A stretch of DNA of 64,000 nucleotides from assembly GCA_017647795.1 (NCBI GenBank), contig JAGCJX010000012.1, positions 23,863-87,862 of the forward strand, given 5' to 3'. The translations under genes were made by a program, and so were the position numbers. Each line of letters opens with the position of its first letter. The first letter of the stretch is position 1. Origin of the DNA: Bacteroidales bacterium. Its GTDB lineage: Bacteria; Bacteroidota; Bacteroidia; Bacteroidales; UBA932. A model generated the notes under the pieces. It was not told the DNA's origin and ran no database searches. It saw only the letters and a program-made list of their open reading frames with translations. Shown here in pieces: positions 37,339 through 45,815 of this stretch.

Positions 37339-38154
37339 ATGAAAAGATTATTTCTTCTCCTGCTGGTGGTTGGATCCATTGTATTGGTACCACCGGTACA
37401 TGCCCAACAGGCAGTCATGACAGACTACGATCAGGACACCATTACGTATGTCAACAATTCTATGCTGAATGTGCGCAAAGGCCTGCTGTATGCTGGGGGA
37501 GGAATCATGGTATCTGGGCTTGCTTCCTCGGCATTCAATGGGATTGCCTTGTCACCCTTTGTTGCGGACGTAGATGGTGAGAGTCTGGGATCCCTGCCAG
37601 GCCTTTTTTCTCTGCCATTGATTATGGCTCCGGCTGCCTATGCGCTTCTCTTTGGTGGGTGTGCCGCTTTGATCGGTTCTTTGTTTCCGTCCGACAATCC
37701 TCGGTACAATGGTAGCAACTATTACTTGGGGGATCGGAGTGGTTTTACGGTCATGGTGGATGCGATTCCATTCATAATGACATCGATCAATGTGACTGCC
37801 GGTTATCATTTTAATGAGCACTTCTATTTGGGAGGTGGTATCGGAACTTATCTTCCATTGTTGACTGCGGAGCGCTTTCATCTTGCGCCGCTCGTGGATT
37901 TCCGTTATTCCCTTACCGATGAGCGGGTCACTCCTTACGTAGGTTTGAATGCGGGAGCCTTGGTAATCACCGAGACCCAGGAATTGCCTGCGGAAACTTA
38001 TCCGACGGCGGCTTTGTTATTGGGTGCCCGTATTCGCAGCAACAGTCCCAAAGGCGGTGACTGGTGGGTTGGCGGGTCGGCGGATTTCCTGATGTTTCCC
38101 AGTCGGATATTCGGCATTAGCTGGTTGGGCGTTCGCGCGGCTTATTCGTTTTAG
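37339..38154 (+). CDS. Predicted outer-membrane beta-barrel protein, function unknown
   Basis: The 271-residue protein has a signal peptide (cleavage near VHAQQ), one long hydrophobic segment (about 75-110) and then alternating beta strands ending in SWLGVRAAYSF, whose final Phe fits an outer-membrane barrel. I see no enzymatic motif. It lies 75 bases after the TolC-like gene on the same strand and may belong to the same unit, followed by a terminator that it shares with the convergent dipeptidase gene. Confidence 0.65.
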   Translation: MKRLFLLLLVVGSIVLVPPVHAQQAVMTDYDQDTITYVNNSMLNVRKGLLYAGGGIMVSGLASSAFNGIALSPFVADVDGESLGSLPGLFSLPLIMAPAAYALLFGGCAALIGSLFPSDNPRYNGSNYYLGDRSGFTVMVDAIPFIMTSINVTAGYHFNEHFYLGGGIGTYLPLLTAERFHLAPLVDFRYSLTDERVTPYVGLNAGALVITETQELPAETYPTAALLLGARIRSNSPKGGDWWVGGSADFLMFPSRIFGISWLGVRAAYSF

Positions 38155-38220
38155 ACTCCTGGCAGCAATTGCTTTAGCTCATCCAGATAAACTGTCGTTA
38201 TATCCATACAAATACGAAAG

Positions 38221-38247
38221 AAGGCGACTGAATAAGTCGCCTTTTTC
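38221..38247. terminator. Bidirectional terminator between convergent genes
   Basis: AAGGCGACT (38221-38229) pairs with AGTCGCCTT (38235-38243) around GAATA; T residues follow on the plus strand and A-rich sequence precedes it, so it can serve both directions. Confidence 0.75.
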
Positions 38248-38268
38248 GTATGGAATAAGTCCGTCGGA

Positions 38269-39969
38269 TTAGTATTTGATATCCGGAACTTTCAAGGTTT
38301 CAGCTGCGTCTTTTGCTACGGCTTCTTTCCACTTTTCGCTGTATCCGGGTTGGTCCGGGAAAGCAGGGATGCGGTGGGTGTGACCATTGCCCAAGAAAGC
38401 ACCGTCTTCGCCTTGTTTCTTCACGTTGCCGTCGATGTATTTCACAAGGAGGTAGCGATCCAGTTCTCTCCAGGTGTTCATCATGTCGTTCGCACGGTCG
38501 GTAGAGTATTGGGTCAAGAAAGCGCGAACGTCACCACCGTGTTGTTGGATGTACAGGGCTTGTTCGTCAATCTTCGGAAGTTCAGCTTCGCAACCCAATT
38601 CATGGGCGGTCGCAGCAGCTTGTACCACGGGAGCTACGCGGTCGTACATCAGGTATGCAAAATGGGTGACGCGGTTGAAGAGCCAGAAGGCCGCAGTTTC
38701 GGAGTATTCAAGCATGTTGCCGTTGCCTACGCGTACGCATTCGGGAACTTCGGTGATGGAGGTGTAGATCGGAGTCAGGCAGGAAGTGGCTGCATCATCC
38801 ACTCCGAACCAAAGGACGCCACCGATTTCATCCGGCAACCAAGGGCGGGCTTGGCAGAGAATCCAGAATCCGGTTTGTTGAGTAGCAATGGCACGTTCGT
38901 TTACATAGGTTTCACCTTCGTAGGTAAAGTTCATCGGTCTCCAGCGGTAGGGGTTTTTATGTCCACCGGCTCCGATGTCTTGGGTCATGTCCATCGGGGT
39001 GTTTTCGTAGTGGTCGCGCATCACGTCCGCCACTTCTTTCATGGAAACCTTTTCGGCGGGTTTGATGTACAAGGGCATTTTGTTTTTAACGTTGTACCCC
39101 ATGGCATAGTCCAAGTATTCTTCTGCTTTTTTGTCGCCGATCATTCCTTTGCCCAAGATGTTGAAGGCGGACCATACGCGGGCCTCGCAGCCACGTAAAG
39201 CACTGAAGTCTGCCGGTGCATAGGCTTCGGTAAAGCTGAAATCTTCGTCTTTGCCGTCAAAGTAACCCATTTCACGGGCAAATGAAATCACGTCTTTGGA
39301 GTACAACCAGTTTTCTTTGTCTTTCAACGGGAATTTGTGGATGCGGGCGTGGTTGGCGTGAGCGGAGATGTATCCGTCCGGAATACGGGCAGCTACCCAT
39401 ACCGCACCTTTGTTTACGTTTTTGCCCTTGACGATTTTGGAGCCTTTACCGATCATTTCAAGGATCCATACTTCGTCTTTGTCTGCAATGGAGAAGCTTT
39501 CTCCAGAAGAAGCATAACCGTATTCGGCAACCAGTTCGGTCATGACTTGGATGGCCTCACGAGCGGTCTTGGCACGTTGCAAGGTGATGTAGATGAGGGA
39601 ACCGTAATCAACGATACCGTTCGGGTCCACCAATTCTTCACGACCGCCCCAGGTGGTCTCGGTGATCATCAATTGGTGTTCGTTCATGTTTCCGACGGTT
39701 TGGTAGGTACGTTCCACTTGCGGGATTTGACCGAGGTAACGGCCTGAGTCCCATTCGTAGATGTCCAGCATGGTGCCGCGGGCAAAAACCATGGCCGGTT
39801 TGTAATACAATTCTCCGTAGAGCTGGTGAGAGTCAGCAGAGTAGGTGACCATCACGGAGCCGTCTTTGGAAGCTCCTTTGGTAACCAGCACGTTGCTGCA
39901 TGCGTCGAGGGGCTGTGCTCCGAAGAGGGCCGCTACGAGGCAAAATGCGGAAAAAATAAATTTTCTCAT
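38269..39969 (-). CDS. C69-family dipeptidase
   Basis: The 566-residue exported protein has a signal peptide ending just before DACSNVLVTKGAS; Cys24 would become the N-terminal nucleophile of an Ntn hydrolase, the C69 mechanism. Other family blocks are GYASSGESFSIADKDEVWILE, AHANHARI and GYNVKNKMPLYI. C69 enzymes release dipeptides or single residues from peptides, which fits amino-acid fermentation. The protein is probably periplasmic or secreted. A minus-7 box at 40023 gives a leader of about 50 bases. Confidence 0.9.
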   Translation of the reverse strand: MRKFIFSAFCLVAALFGAQPLDACSNVLVTKGASKDGSVMVTYSADSHQLYGELYYKPAMVFARGTMLDIYEWDSGRYLGQIPQVERTYQTVGNMNEHQLMITETTWGGREELVDPNGIVDYGSLIYITLQRAKTAREAIQVMTELVAEYGYASSGESFSIADKDEVWILEMIGKGSKIVKGKNVNKGAVWVAARIPDGYISAHANHARIHKFPLKDKENWLYSKDVISFAREMGYFDGKDEDFSFTEAYAPADFSALRGCEARVWSAFNILGKGMIGDKKAEEYLDYAMGYNVKNKMPLYIKPAEKVSMKEVADVMRDHYENTPMDMTQDIGAGGHKNPYRWRPMNFTYEGETYVNERAIATQQTGFWILCQARPWLPDEIGGVLWFGVDDAATSCLTPIYTSITEVPECVRVGNGNMLEYSETAAFWLFNRVTHFAYLMYDRVAPVVQAAATAHELGCEAELPKIDEQALYIQQHGGDVRAFLTQYSTDRANDMMNTWRELDRYLLVKYIDGNVKKQGEDGAFLGNGHTHRIPAFPDQPGYSEKWKEAVAKDAAETLKVPDIKY

Positions 39970-40022
39970 AAATACGATTGATTATTTGTAATTTTGTCAA
40001 TAAAATTATCGCTATATCTACA

Positions 40023-40030
40023 CAAAGATA
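40023..40030 (-). promoter_or_regulatory. Minus-7 promoter box for the C69 dipeptidase gene
   Basis: The minus strand reads TATCTTTG, an ideal match, about 54 bases before the ATG. Confidence 0.6.
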
Positions 40031-40072
40031 GCAACTATTTTTCAACAACCTAACGAATAAAACACGGAACCG

Positions 40073-40492
40073 ATGAAACAACGACTCTTGTATCTGCTCT
40101 GTCTGATGGCCGTTTTTGCCTTGAAGGCGGCCCCTTTGTGTGCCCAACAGCAACAACCCAAGGCTCCGCCGTCTCCGGCAGAATTTGCGGAGCAGGAAGT
40201 GGCCCGTCTGGAAAAGTTGTTGAAGTTGGATGAGATCCAATCGTTTTATGTGGATTCCATTCTGCAGCACGATATGCAGGCAATGATGGATGAAATCCAG
40301 GAAATGCAACGTGCCGGAATGCAAGAAGCCAGCAGTTTCCGCATTGTGCAGGATCGCTGGCGGAATCAAATCGAAGCCGCATATCAAAAGGTCTTCACCC
40401 CTGAACAATGGGACCGCTACTTGTTGCATTCCGGTCAGAAGAAGGACCGGAAAAAGGCCCGCGAAGAACGTCGCCGCAAACGGAACGAGTAG
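40073..40492 (+). CDS. Small secreted helical protein, Spy/CpxP-like in layout
   Basis: The 139-residue protein has a signal peptide (cleavage near LCAQQ), a proline-rich start to the mature part, helical Glu/Gln-rich sequence and a very basic C-terminus (KKDRKKAREERRRKRNE). The layout (FTPEQWDRYL after two helices) recalls Spy/CpxP-type periplasmic proteins that respond to envelope stress, but no diagnostic LTxxQ pair is complete. I do not assign a function. It stands alone, divergent from the dipeptidase gene and convergent with the PHP phosphatase gene. Confidence 0.6.
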   Translation: MKQRLLYLLCLMAVFALKAAPLCAQQQQPKAPPSPAEFAEQEVARLEKLLKLDEIQSFYVDSILQHDMQAMMDEIQEMQRAGMQEASSFRIVQDRWRNQIEAAYQKVFTPEQWDRYLLHSGQKKDRKKAREERRRKRNE

Positions 40493-40500
40493 TTTGCTGC

Positions 40501-41304
40501 TTACAACGGTAGGAACATCGGTTTTCGGTCTTGGTAATACACCGAGTATCGGAAACCGAATTCTTTTGCCAAGGCAGCATATTCGTCGAAGCGGATACCG
40601 ATGTGTTCTAACTTGTGGGCATCGGATCCAAAACTCAAGGCTTCACCACCCAGTTCCCGGAAACGTCGGAAGATGTGCGGATCCGGATGGGGAGTTCCGT
40701 CCGGCTTGATGTGGTAGGTCTTGGTGTTCAATTCCAAAGTTCGTCCGTGTTGGATCAGGAGTTGGAAGATGGCATCGAAGAGGTCCGGAAAATCGGCGTA
40801 GCACATGGATTCCGGATACGGGGCATAACGGGCAATGTAGTCGAAATGGCCGAGGATGTCGAAGGTCTTCATCTGCCGGATGCAGTTGTAGATGGTTTCC
40901 AGGTAGCGTCCATAGGCCCGTTTGGCATCTTTTCCGATGTAGTAACCGCCGTGGTAGGGGTCCTCCTGGTCCACAAAGTGAACGGAGGCAATGATTTGGT
41001 CAAACGTATGCCGGTCCAACAGCCCGTGGATTTTGTCGAAGGAGGCCGGTTGCATGCCGACTTCGATGCCGGTTAGGACCGTGATATCCGTTTTGTAGCG
41101 TTCCGCAATATCCCGTACGGCCGCCTGTTGTTCGGCCGGATCAAATTCAAAGGCGATGATGCCTTCGGGAACATCAAAATCATAGTGCTCCGTGAAGACA
41201 ATGCCGTGCAATCCGGCTTCCCGAGTGTATTGCAAGGCGGCATTGATGTCCATTTTGCTGTCCGACGAGAACAGGGAGTGGGTATGGGTATCAACGAGTT
41301 TCAT
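40501..41304 (-). CDS. PHP-domain histidinol-phosphatase-like phosphoesterase
   Basis: The 267-residue protein opens with VDTHTHSLFSSDS, the metal-binding HxH motif of the PHP superfamily, then FTEHYDFD, a conserved Glu in TGIEVGMQ, ASVHFVD, GHFDYIARY and the closing GSDAHKLEHIG. This is the HisK/HisJ type, which hydrolyses histidinol phosphate with a trinuclear metal site. No his genes are nearby, so another phosphate ester substrate is possible. It is the last gene of an apparent mutS2-lipoprotein-PHP operon, 21 bases after the lipoprotein gene. Confidence 0.85.
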   Translation of the reverse strand: MKLVDTHTHSLFSSDSKMDINAALQYTREAGLHGIVFTEHYDFDVPEGIIAFEFDPAEQQAAVRDIAERYKTDITVLTGIEVGMQPASFDKIHGLLDRHTFDQIIASVHFVDQEDPYHGGYYIGKDAKRAYGRYLETIYNCIRQMKTFDILGHFDYIARYAPYPESMCYADFPDLFDAIFQLLIQHGRTLELNTKTYHIKPDGTPHPDPHIFRRFRELGGEALSFGSDAHKLEHIGIRFDEYAALAKEFGFRYSVYYQDRKPMFLPL

Positions 41305-41325
41305 GGTTTGTGGGGCTAAGGTCGG

Positions 41326-41721
41326 TTACCATCCTTGGATGCGCCATTCTTTTTCGGCATTGCGGGTCAGGAGCATTTGTCCGTCGGCGTGGTGCAGGGA
41401 ATCCAGACGGAGGCAGAAGTCGATGCAGACGGTGTCCCGTCCGTGTTCGGTGACCTGCAACAAGGAGGGTTGGATGCCGGCTGCTTGTCGGCGCATTTCT
41501 TCTTGGATTTCTTGCGGGAGGGTATTCAGTTCTTCTTGGCTGTCGGTCAGGAAGGCAGCCGCTTCCGGTTGGCAATATTGGGCAGCGGCTTCGTAGTCGC
41601 AGGTCAAGTATGCCCGGAGGAAATTCTCTGCAACGGTTTCAGGGGTTTGACGGGAACTTTTGCAGGCAGTCAGTCCGCCAGCCAGGAGTAAAAAGGCAAC
41701 CAGGAGTTTGTTGATTTTCAT
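41326..41721 (-). CDS. Small lipoprotein, DUF4878/NTF2-like
   Basis: This 131-residue protein has a lipoprotein signal (GGLTAC, Cys20) and one compact domain: TPETVAENFLRAYLTCDYEAAAQYC, then a strand-rich end (DTVCIDFCLRL, EKEWRIQGW). The pattern is like DUF4878/NTF2-fold lipoproteins, whose roles are unknown. It sits 12 bases after mutS2 and 21 before the PHP gene, so it is cotranscribed. Confidence 0.65.
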   Translation of the reverse strand: MKINKLLVAFLLLAGGLTACKSSRQTPETVAENFLRAYLTCDYEAAAQYCQPEAAAFLTDSQEELNTLPQEIQEEMRRQAAGIQPSLLQVTEHGRDTVCIDFCLRLDSLHHADGQMLLTRNAEKEWRIQGW

Positions 41722-41733
41722 GATGATAAGGGG

Positions 41734-44238
41734 TTAGTCCAACCGTACCACCGTGATGCCGGAACCACCGTGCTCGATGTGTTCGTCGGCAAAGGAGCGT
41801 ACGCCCGGAGTTATTTTCAAGTATTTTCTAATTTCTTCTTTCAAAATGCCGTTTCCTTTTCCGTGTAGGATGCGGACTTCGTTGACGCCGACCATGATGG
41901 CATCGTCAATGAAGCGGGTGACGGTCGGGATGGCCTCATCCAGCCGTTGTCCCCGGATATCGATGTTCGGGGTGAAGTTTAACCGGCGTTCCGACAGGGA
42001 GGAGGTGTTGTACGTGCTCTTGGGCGGTGTGACCGTACGCACAGTTTGGCGGTATTCGTTGGCCGAGATCAATTCCACTTTGTTGACCTGGGTCCGGGTG
42101 GTGAGTTGGCCAATGTTGATGGAGAGGTTCTTGCCGGAAATCTGTACCACTTCTCCGACCATGTTGGTGCCGGTGATGCGGACCTTGCTGCCGATGCCCA
42201 AGGTGCGGCTTTCTGCAACAGGGGCCGGTTGGCTGCTTTCTTCCTGCCGTTCTTGTTCCCGCTGGGCCTTGCGTTGGGCTTTGCGTTCCTTTTGGGCAAG
42301 GATCTTTTCAATCTTGCGCTGGATGAGTTGTTCCGCTTCGGAGGAGTCGGGTTGGGCAAGGGTCTCGCTGAATTCGTTCAGGTTCTTGCGGGCTAGACGG
42401 GTTTGTTCCTTCTCGGCCTGGGCCTCTTTGATTTCCCGGATGGTGCCTTCGATTTTTTTGTTGGCATCGTCCAGGAGCTGTTTCGCTTCAGCACGGGCCT
42501 GATCCAGGATGTCCTTGCGTAGGCGTTGGATGTCGTCCAATTCCTTTTGGTATTTGTCGGTGATGGACTCCAGGGTCTTGTCCGTGTGGCGGATGCGTAC
42601 CAGTTTTTCTTCGAGCTGGCGTTTGCTGCGGGCAATGCGGCGCAGGTTGCGTTCGATGTTTACGAACTCGTTGCCGGCGCGTTCTTCGGCCCCGTGAACA
42701 ATGAACTCGGGCAAACCGATTTTGCGGGCAAGCTCAAAAGCGAAGGAGTTGCCCGGCAGACCGATTTCCAGACGGAAGAGCGGTGCAATTTTTTGGGTAT
42801 CGAATTGCATAGCTCCGTTGAGGACCCCGTTGCTGTTGCCGGCGTACAACTTCAGGTTGGTGTAGTGGGTGGTGATGACCCCGTACGTACCGCGCGATTC
42901 CAGGGTGTGGAGGATTTCTTCGGCGATGGCTCCCCCAGCCGCCGGTTCGGTACCGGAACCGAATTCGTCGATGAGGACCAGGCTGTGTTCGCTGGCCTCC
43001 TCGAGGATGTCTTTCATGTTCGTCAAATGCGAACTATAGGTACTTAAGTCGTTTTCAATGGACTGGTTGTCCCCGATATCCACAAAGATTTTATCGAAGA
43101 TGGGGAATTCCGAGGTTTCGGAAGCGGTCACGGCGAAGCCCCATTGCAGCATGTATTGGAGCAGGCCGACCGTTTTCAAACACACTGACTTTCCTCCGGC
43201 ATTGGGTCCGGAGATCAGCAGGATGTGTTTTTGAGGGTCCAGGTGCAGGTCCAAGGGGACCACTTCCTTGCCTTCTTTTTTCAGGGTTTGTTCCAAGATG
43301 GGGTGGCGGGCCCGTTGGAGTTTGAGCTCGCCGCTTTCAGAAAGGATGGGTTTGCCGGCTTGCAGGAAGCAGGCAACGCTGCCCTTGGCTCGGATGAAAT
43401 CGATTTCCCCGAGGTATTCGGCCGAAGCAATCAAGGTGTCCAGTTCGGGGCGGATCCGGTCGGAGAAGGCCAGGAGGATGCGTTGTATTTCCCGTTGTTC
43501 GGCGAAATGCAGTTCCTTTACCTGGTTGTTCAGTTCTACAATTTCCATCGGCTCGATGAAGGCTGTTTTTCCGGTAGCCGATTCATCAAAGACATAGCCG
43601 GGAATTTTTTTCTTGTTTCCGGCAGGGACGGGGATGAGTACCCGGCCTTCACGGACGGAGATGGACACATCGCTGTCCACCAAACCGGCTTCTTGGGCGT
43701 TGCGGAGGATGTTCTGGATGCGTCGGGAGATGGTGCCTTCCTTTTCACGCAGGGAGCGGCGGATCTGCAGCAGTTCCGGTGAGGCATTGTCTCGGACTTC
43801 GCCAAAACGGTCCACAATGCGGTCAATTTCCATCAGGATTTCCGGGAAGGCATCGACACCGTGGGAAAAGGCTTTCAACCGGGGGTATTGGACCTCGCTG
43901 CACCGTTCAAAAAATGAGGTGAGACGACGCAGGGTGTTGAGTACCTCTTTGAGCCGGTTCAAGGATTCCAGGTCGATGCAGGTTGCCGGAGTACGCAGGG
44001 GTACCAGAAAATCCAGGCAATCCAGGTAGCCGGAGTCCGGGAACGAACTCTCAAACATCAGGATGAGGCGCATCTCATCGGTCAGTTCCAGTCGCTCCCG
44101 GATGATGGAGGCCTCGGTACTGACTTCTTCGTTGGCCACGCGGTCGGCGGCATAGCGCGTTTGGCAACGATTGGAGATCCACGTACGGATCTTGTCGAAG
44201 CCGATTTTTTGTTCCCGTTGTCTGAATGAGTAGCTCAT
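41734..44238 (-). CDS. mutS2: Endonuclease MutS2
   Basis: MutS2 (834 residues) is a MutS paralogue without the mismatch-recognition domain. It has a core clamp (about 1-290), an ATPase with Walker A GPNAGGKSVCLKT (about 333), FVDIGDNQSIENDLSTYSSH in two parts, and DEFGSGTEPAAG, a long coiled coil (about 520-650), a KOW-like segment (GSKVRITGTNMVGEVV) and a C-terminal Smr domain with LDIRGxRxDEA-type sequence and ILHGKGNGIL. It limits homologous recombination and, in Bacillus, rescues collided ribosomes. It is complete. Its promoter lies beside that of plsY. Confidence 0.95.
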   Translation of the reverse strand: MSYSFRQREQKIGFDKIRTWISNRCQTRYAADRVANEEVSTEASIIRERLELTDEMRLILMFESSFPDSGYLDCLDFLVPLRTPATCIDLESLNRLKEVLNTLRRLTSFFERCSEVQYPRLKAFSHGVDAFPEILMEIDRIVDRFGEVRDNASPELLQIRRSLREKEGTISRRIQNILRNAQEAGLVDSDVSISVREGRVLIPVPAGNKKKIPGYVFDESATGKTAFIEPMEIVELNNQVKELHFAEQREIQRILLAFSDRIRPELDTLIASAEYLGEIDFIRAKGSVACFLQAGKPILSESGELKLQRARHPILEQTLKKEGKEVVPLDLHLDPQKHILLISGPNAGGKSVCLKTVGLLQYMLQWGFAVTASETSEFPIFDKIFVDIGDNQSIENDLSTYSSHLTNMKDILEEASEHSLVLIDEFGSGTEPAAGGAIAEEILHTLESRGTYGVITTHYTNLKLYAGNSNGVLNGAMQFDTQKIAPLFRLEIGLPGNSFAFELARKIGLPEFIVHGAEERAGNEFVNIERNLRRIARSKRQLEEKLVRIRHTDKTLESITDKYQKELDDIQRLRKDILDQARAEAKQLLDDANKKIEGTIREIKEAQAEKEQTRLARKNLNEFSETLAQPDSSEAEQLIQRKIEKILAQKERKAQRKAQREQERQEESSQPAPVAESRTLGIGSKVRITGTNMVGEVVQISGKNLSINIGQLTTRTQVNKVELISANEYRQTVRTVTPPKSTYNTSSLSERRLNFTPNIDIRGQRLDEAIPTVTRFIDDAIMVGVNEVRILHGKGNGILKEEIRKYLKITPGVRSFADEHIEHGGSGITVVRLD

Positions 44239-44263
44239 AAATCGATGTCGTGTTCTGAACCCA

Positions 44264-44271
44264 CAAAGATA
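44264..44271 (-). promoter_or_regulatory. Minus-7 promoter box for mutS2
   Basis: The minus strand reads TATCTTTG, 26 bases before the mutS2 ATG. Confidence 0.6.
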
Positions 44272-44301
44272 GCGAATTGTCCGGATTCTTTATTTTTTTG
44301 C

Positions 44302-44309
44302 TACCTTCG
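44302..44309 (+). promoter_or_regulatory. Minus-7 promoter box for plsY
   Basis: TACCTTCG is a one-base variant of TAnnTTTG, 25 bases before the ATG. It supports starting plsY at 44334 instead of an upstream in-frame ATG. Confidence 0.4.
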
Positions 44310-44333
44310 CAAGCAGTTTTACGAAGTATCAAG

Positions 44334-44999
44334 ATGATTTACTTGATTTTGTTGTTGGTGGCCTATTGCATGGGCTCGATTTGCAGTGCCGTTCTTCTCT
44401 CTCGGATTTTCTACGGCATTGACATCCGGAATTACGGCAGTCGCAATCCCGGAGCCAACAACGTGCAACGTGTCCTGGGCTGGAAGATGGGGGTTGCTGT
44501 TTTTCTGTTTGATGCACTGAAGGGCATTGGAGCGGTAGGCCTGGTTTATTTTACGCCCATTCCCGAAGGAACCGAGTGGTTTGAGGGGTTCAGCATTCTG
44601 TTGGGACTGTCAGCGGTTCTGGGACATATTTTTCCCGTGTTTTTTGGATTCAATGGAGGGAAAGGAGTGGCAACCATTGTTGGGATTTTGACCATGTTGC
44701 ATCCTTGGACAGCCCTGATCTGCATGCTGGTCTTTTTTCTGTTCTGTTGGTGGACCCGTTATATTTCTTTGAGTGTTCTCTTGGCGGTGACGTTTTATCC
44801 GGTTTTTATCAATGTTCTTTTTGAGGCGATTCTCGGTCATCCCGAGACCTTGACAATCCAGTTGTTCAGCATCGTCATTGCCTTGGTGCTGTGGTTGACG
44901 CATTTGAGCAACCTGAAACGTCTGATTCAGGGAAAAGAACAGAAATTTTCGTTCAAAAAGCCGGTAGAACCGCTTATTTCTTATAAGAATTCTCGATAG
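44334..44999 (+). CDS. plsY: Glycerol-3-phosphate acyltransferase PlsY
   Basis: The 221-residue integral membrane enzyme acylates glycerol 3-phosphate from acyl phosphate, the first step of phospholipid synthesis. It has five or more spans and the PlsY motifs GSICSAVLLSR, YGSRNPGANNVQR (the Ser/Arg and Gly-rich loop), GHIFPVFFGFNGGKGVAT and a C-terminal THLSNLKRLIQGKE. I start it at MIYLILLL because the longer frame would begin upstream of the promoter box. Its 3' end overlaps the convergent cdaA gene by 26 bases. Confidence 0.93.
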   Translation: MIYLILLLVAYCMGSICSAVLLSRIFYGIDIRNYGSRNPGANNVQRVLGWKMGVAVFLFDALKGIGAVGLVYFTPIPEGTEWFEGFSILLGLSAVLGHIFPVFFGFNGGKGVATIVGILTMLHPWTALICMLVFFLFCWWTRYISLSVLLAVTFYPVFINVLFEAILGHPETLTIQLFSIVIALVLWLTHLSNLKRLIQGKEQKFSFKKPVEPLISYKNSR

Positions 45000-45762
45000 C
45001 CAGTTTCAGTTCGCTCATGCTACCCATGGTGCGGATGCTACCTCCGGAAACGAAGGAGATGTTGCCGGTTTCTTCGGAGACCACAATGGCATCGGCGTCG
45101 GTTTCGGCCGAGATGCTGGCTGCGGCCCGGTGGCGCATACCGTATTGCGGGGGCAGGTTTGGGTTCTCTGCGATGGGCAGGGTACAACGTGCAGCAATGA
45201 TGCGTTCCGTGCTGATGATCATCGCCCCGTCGTGCAACGGGGAATTTTTGAAGAAGATGTTTTGAATCAGCCGGCGGTTCAGGAGGGCGTCGATGCGGTC
45301 ACCTGTTTCGATGATGAAGTCCAACGACGATTTGTGGGAGAGGACGATCAGCGCTCCGGTGCGGGTTTCCGACATCCGGCTGCAGGCCTGTGCAATTTCT
45401 TCCATGATGCTGCTGTTCATTTCTTCCTCTTTGCCGCCACCCAGTAGCAGACGGGAAAGTTTTCCGGCCTTGGAATTGGCAATGTACTGACTACCCAAAT
45501 GCACCAGAAACCGTCGGATCTCTTGTTGGAAGATGACAACCAGGGCTATGACCCCGACCCCGAGGACCTGACCGAGGATGGCCGAAAGCAGGTTCATGTT
45601 GAACGATTTGACCAAGAACCAGAATAGGTACAGGAAAATGATTCCAAAGAAGATGTTGATGGCGTTGGTGCCACGAATCAACTTGAAGAGTTGGTAAATC
45701 AGGTAAGTTACCAACAGGATATCGATGATATCAATGATTTTGAGGTCGATGAAGTCAAACAT
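44974..45762 (-). CDS. cdaA: Diadenylate cyclase CdaA
   Basis: This 262-residue protein makes the second messenger cyclic di-AMP from two ATP. It has three N-terminal membrane spans (about 10-80) and the DAC domain with the active-site motifs DGAMII (about 180) and RHRAAASISAETDADAIVVS (about 207). It is the membrane-bound CdaA type. c-di-AMP controls osmolyte and potassium balance and envelope stress. A promoter box lies just upstream at 45777. The overlap of its end with plsY is convergent. Confidence 0.93.
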   Translation of the reverse strand: MFDFIDLKIIDIIDILLVTYLIYQLFKLIRGTNAINIFFGIIFLYLFWFLVKSFNMNLLSAILGQVLGVGVIALVVIFQQEIRRFLVHLGSQYIANSKAGKLSRLLLGGGKEEEMNSSIMEEIAQACSRMSETRTGALIVLSHKSSLDFIIETGDRIDALLNRRLIQNIFFKNSPLHDGAMIISTERIIAARCTLPIAENPNLPPQYGMRHRAAASISAETDADAIVVSEETGNISFVSGGSIRTMGSMSELKLAIENSYKK

Positions 45763-45776
45763 AATGCACGTTTGCG

Positions 45777-45784
45777 CAAATTTA
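45777..45784 (-). promoter_or_regulatory. Minus-7 promoter box for cdaA
   Basis: The minus strand reads TAAATTTG, 14 bases before the cdaA ATG, implying a leader of only a few bases. Confidence 0.5.
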
Positions 45785-45815
45785 CATTTTTTTCAGAACA
45801 ACGGCAAAATGGTAT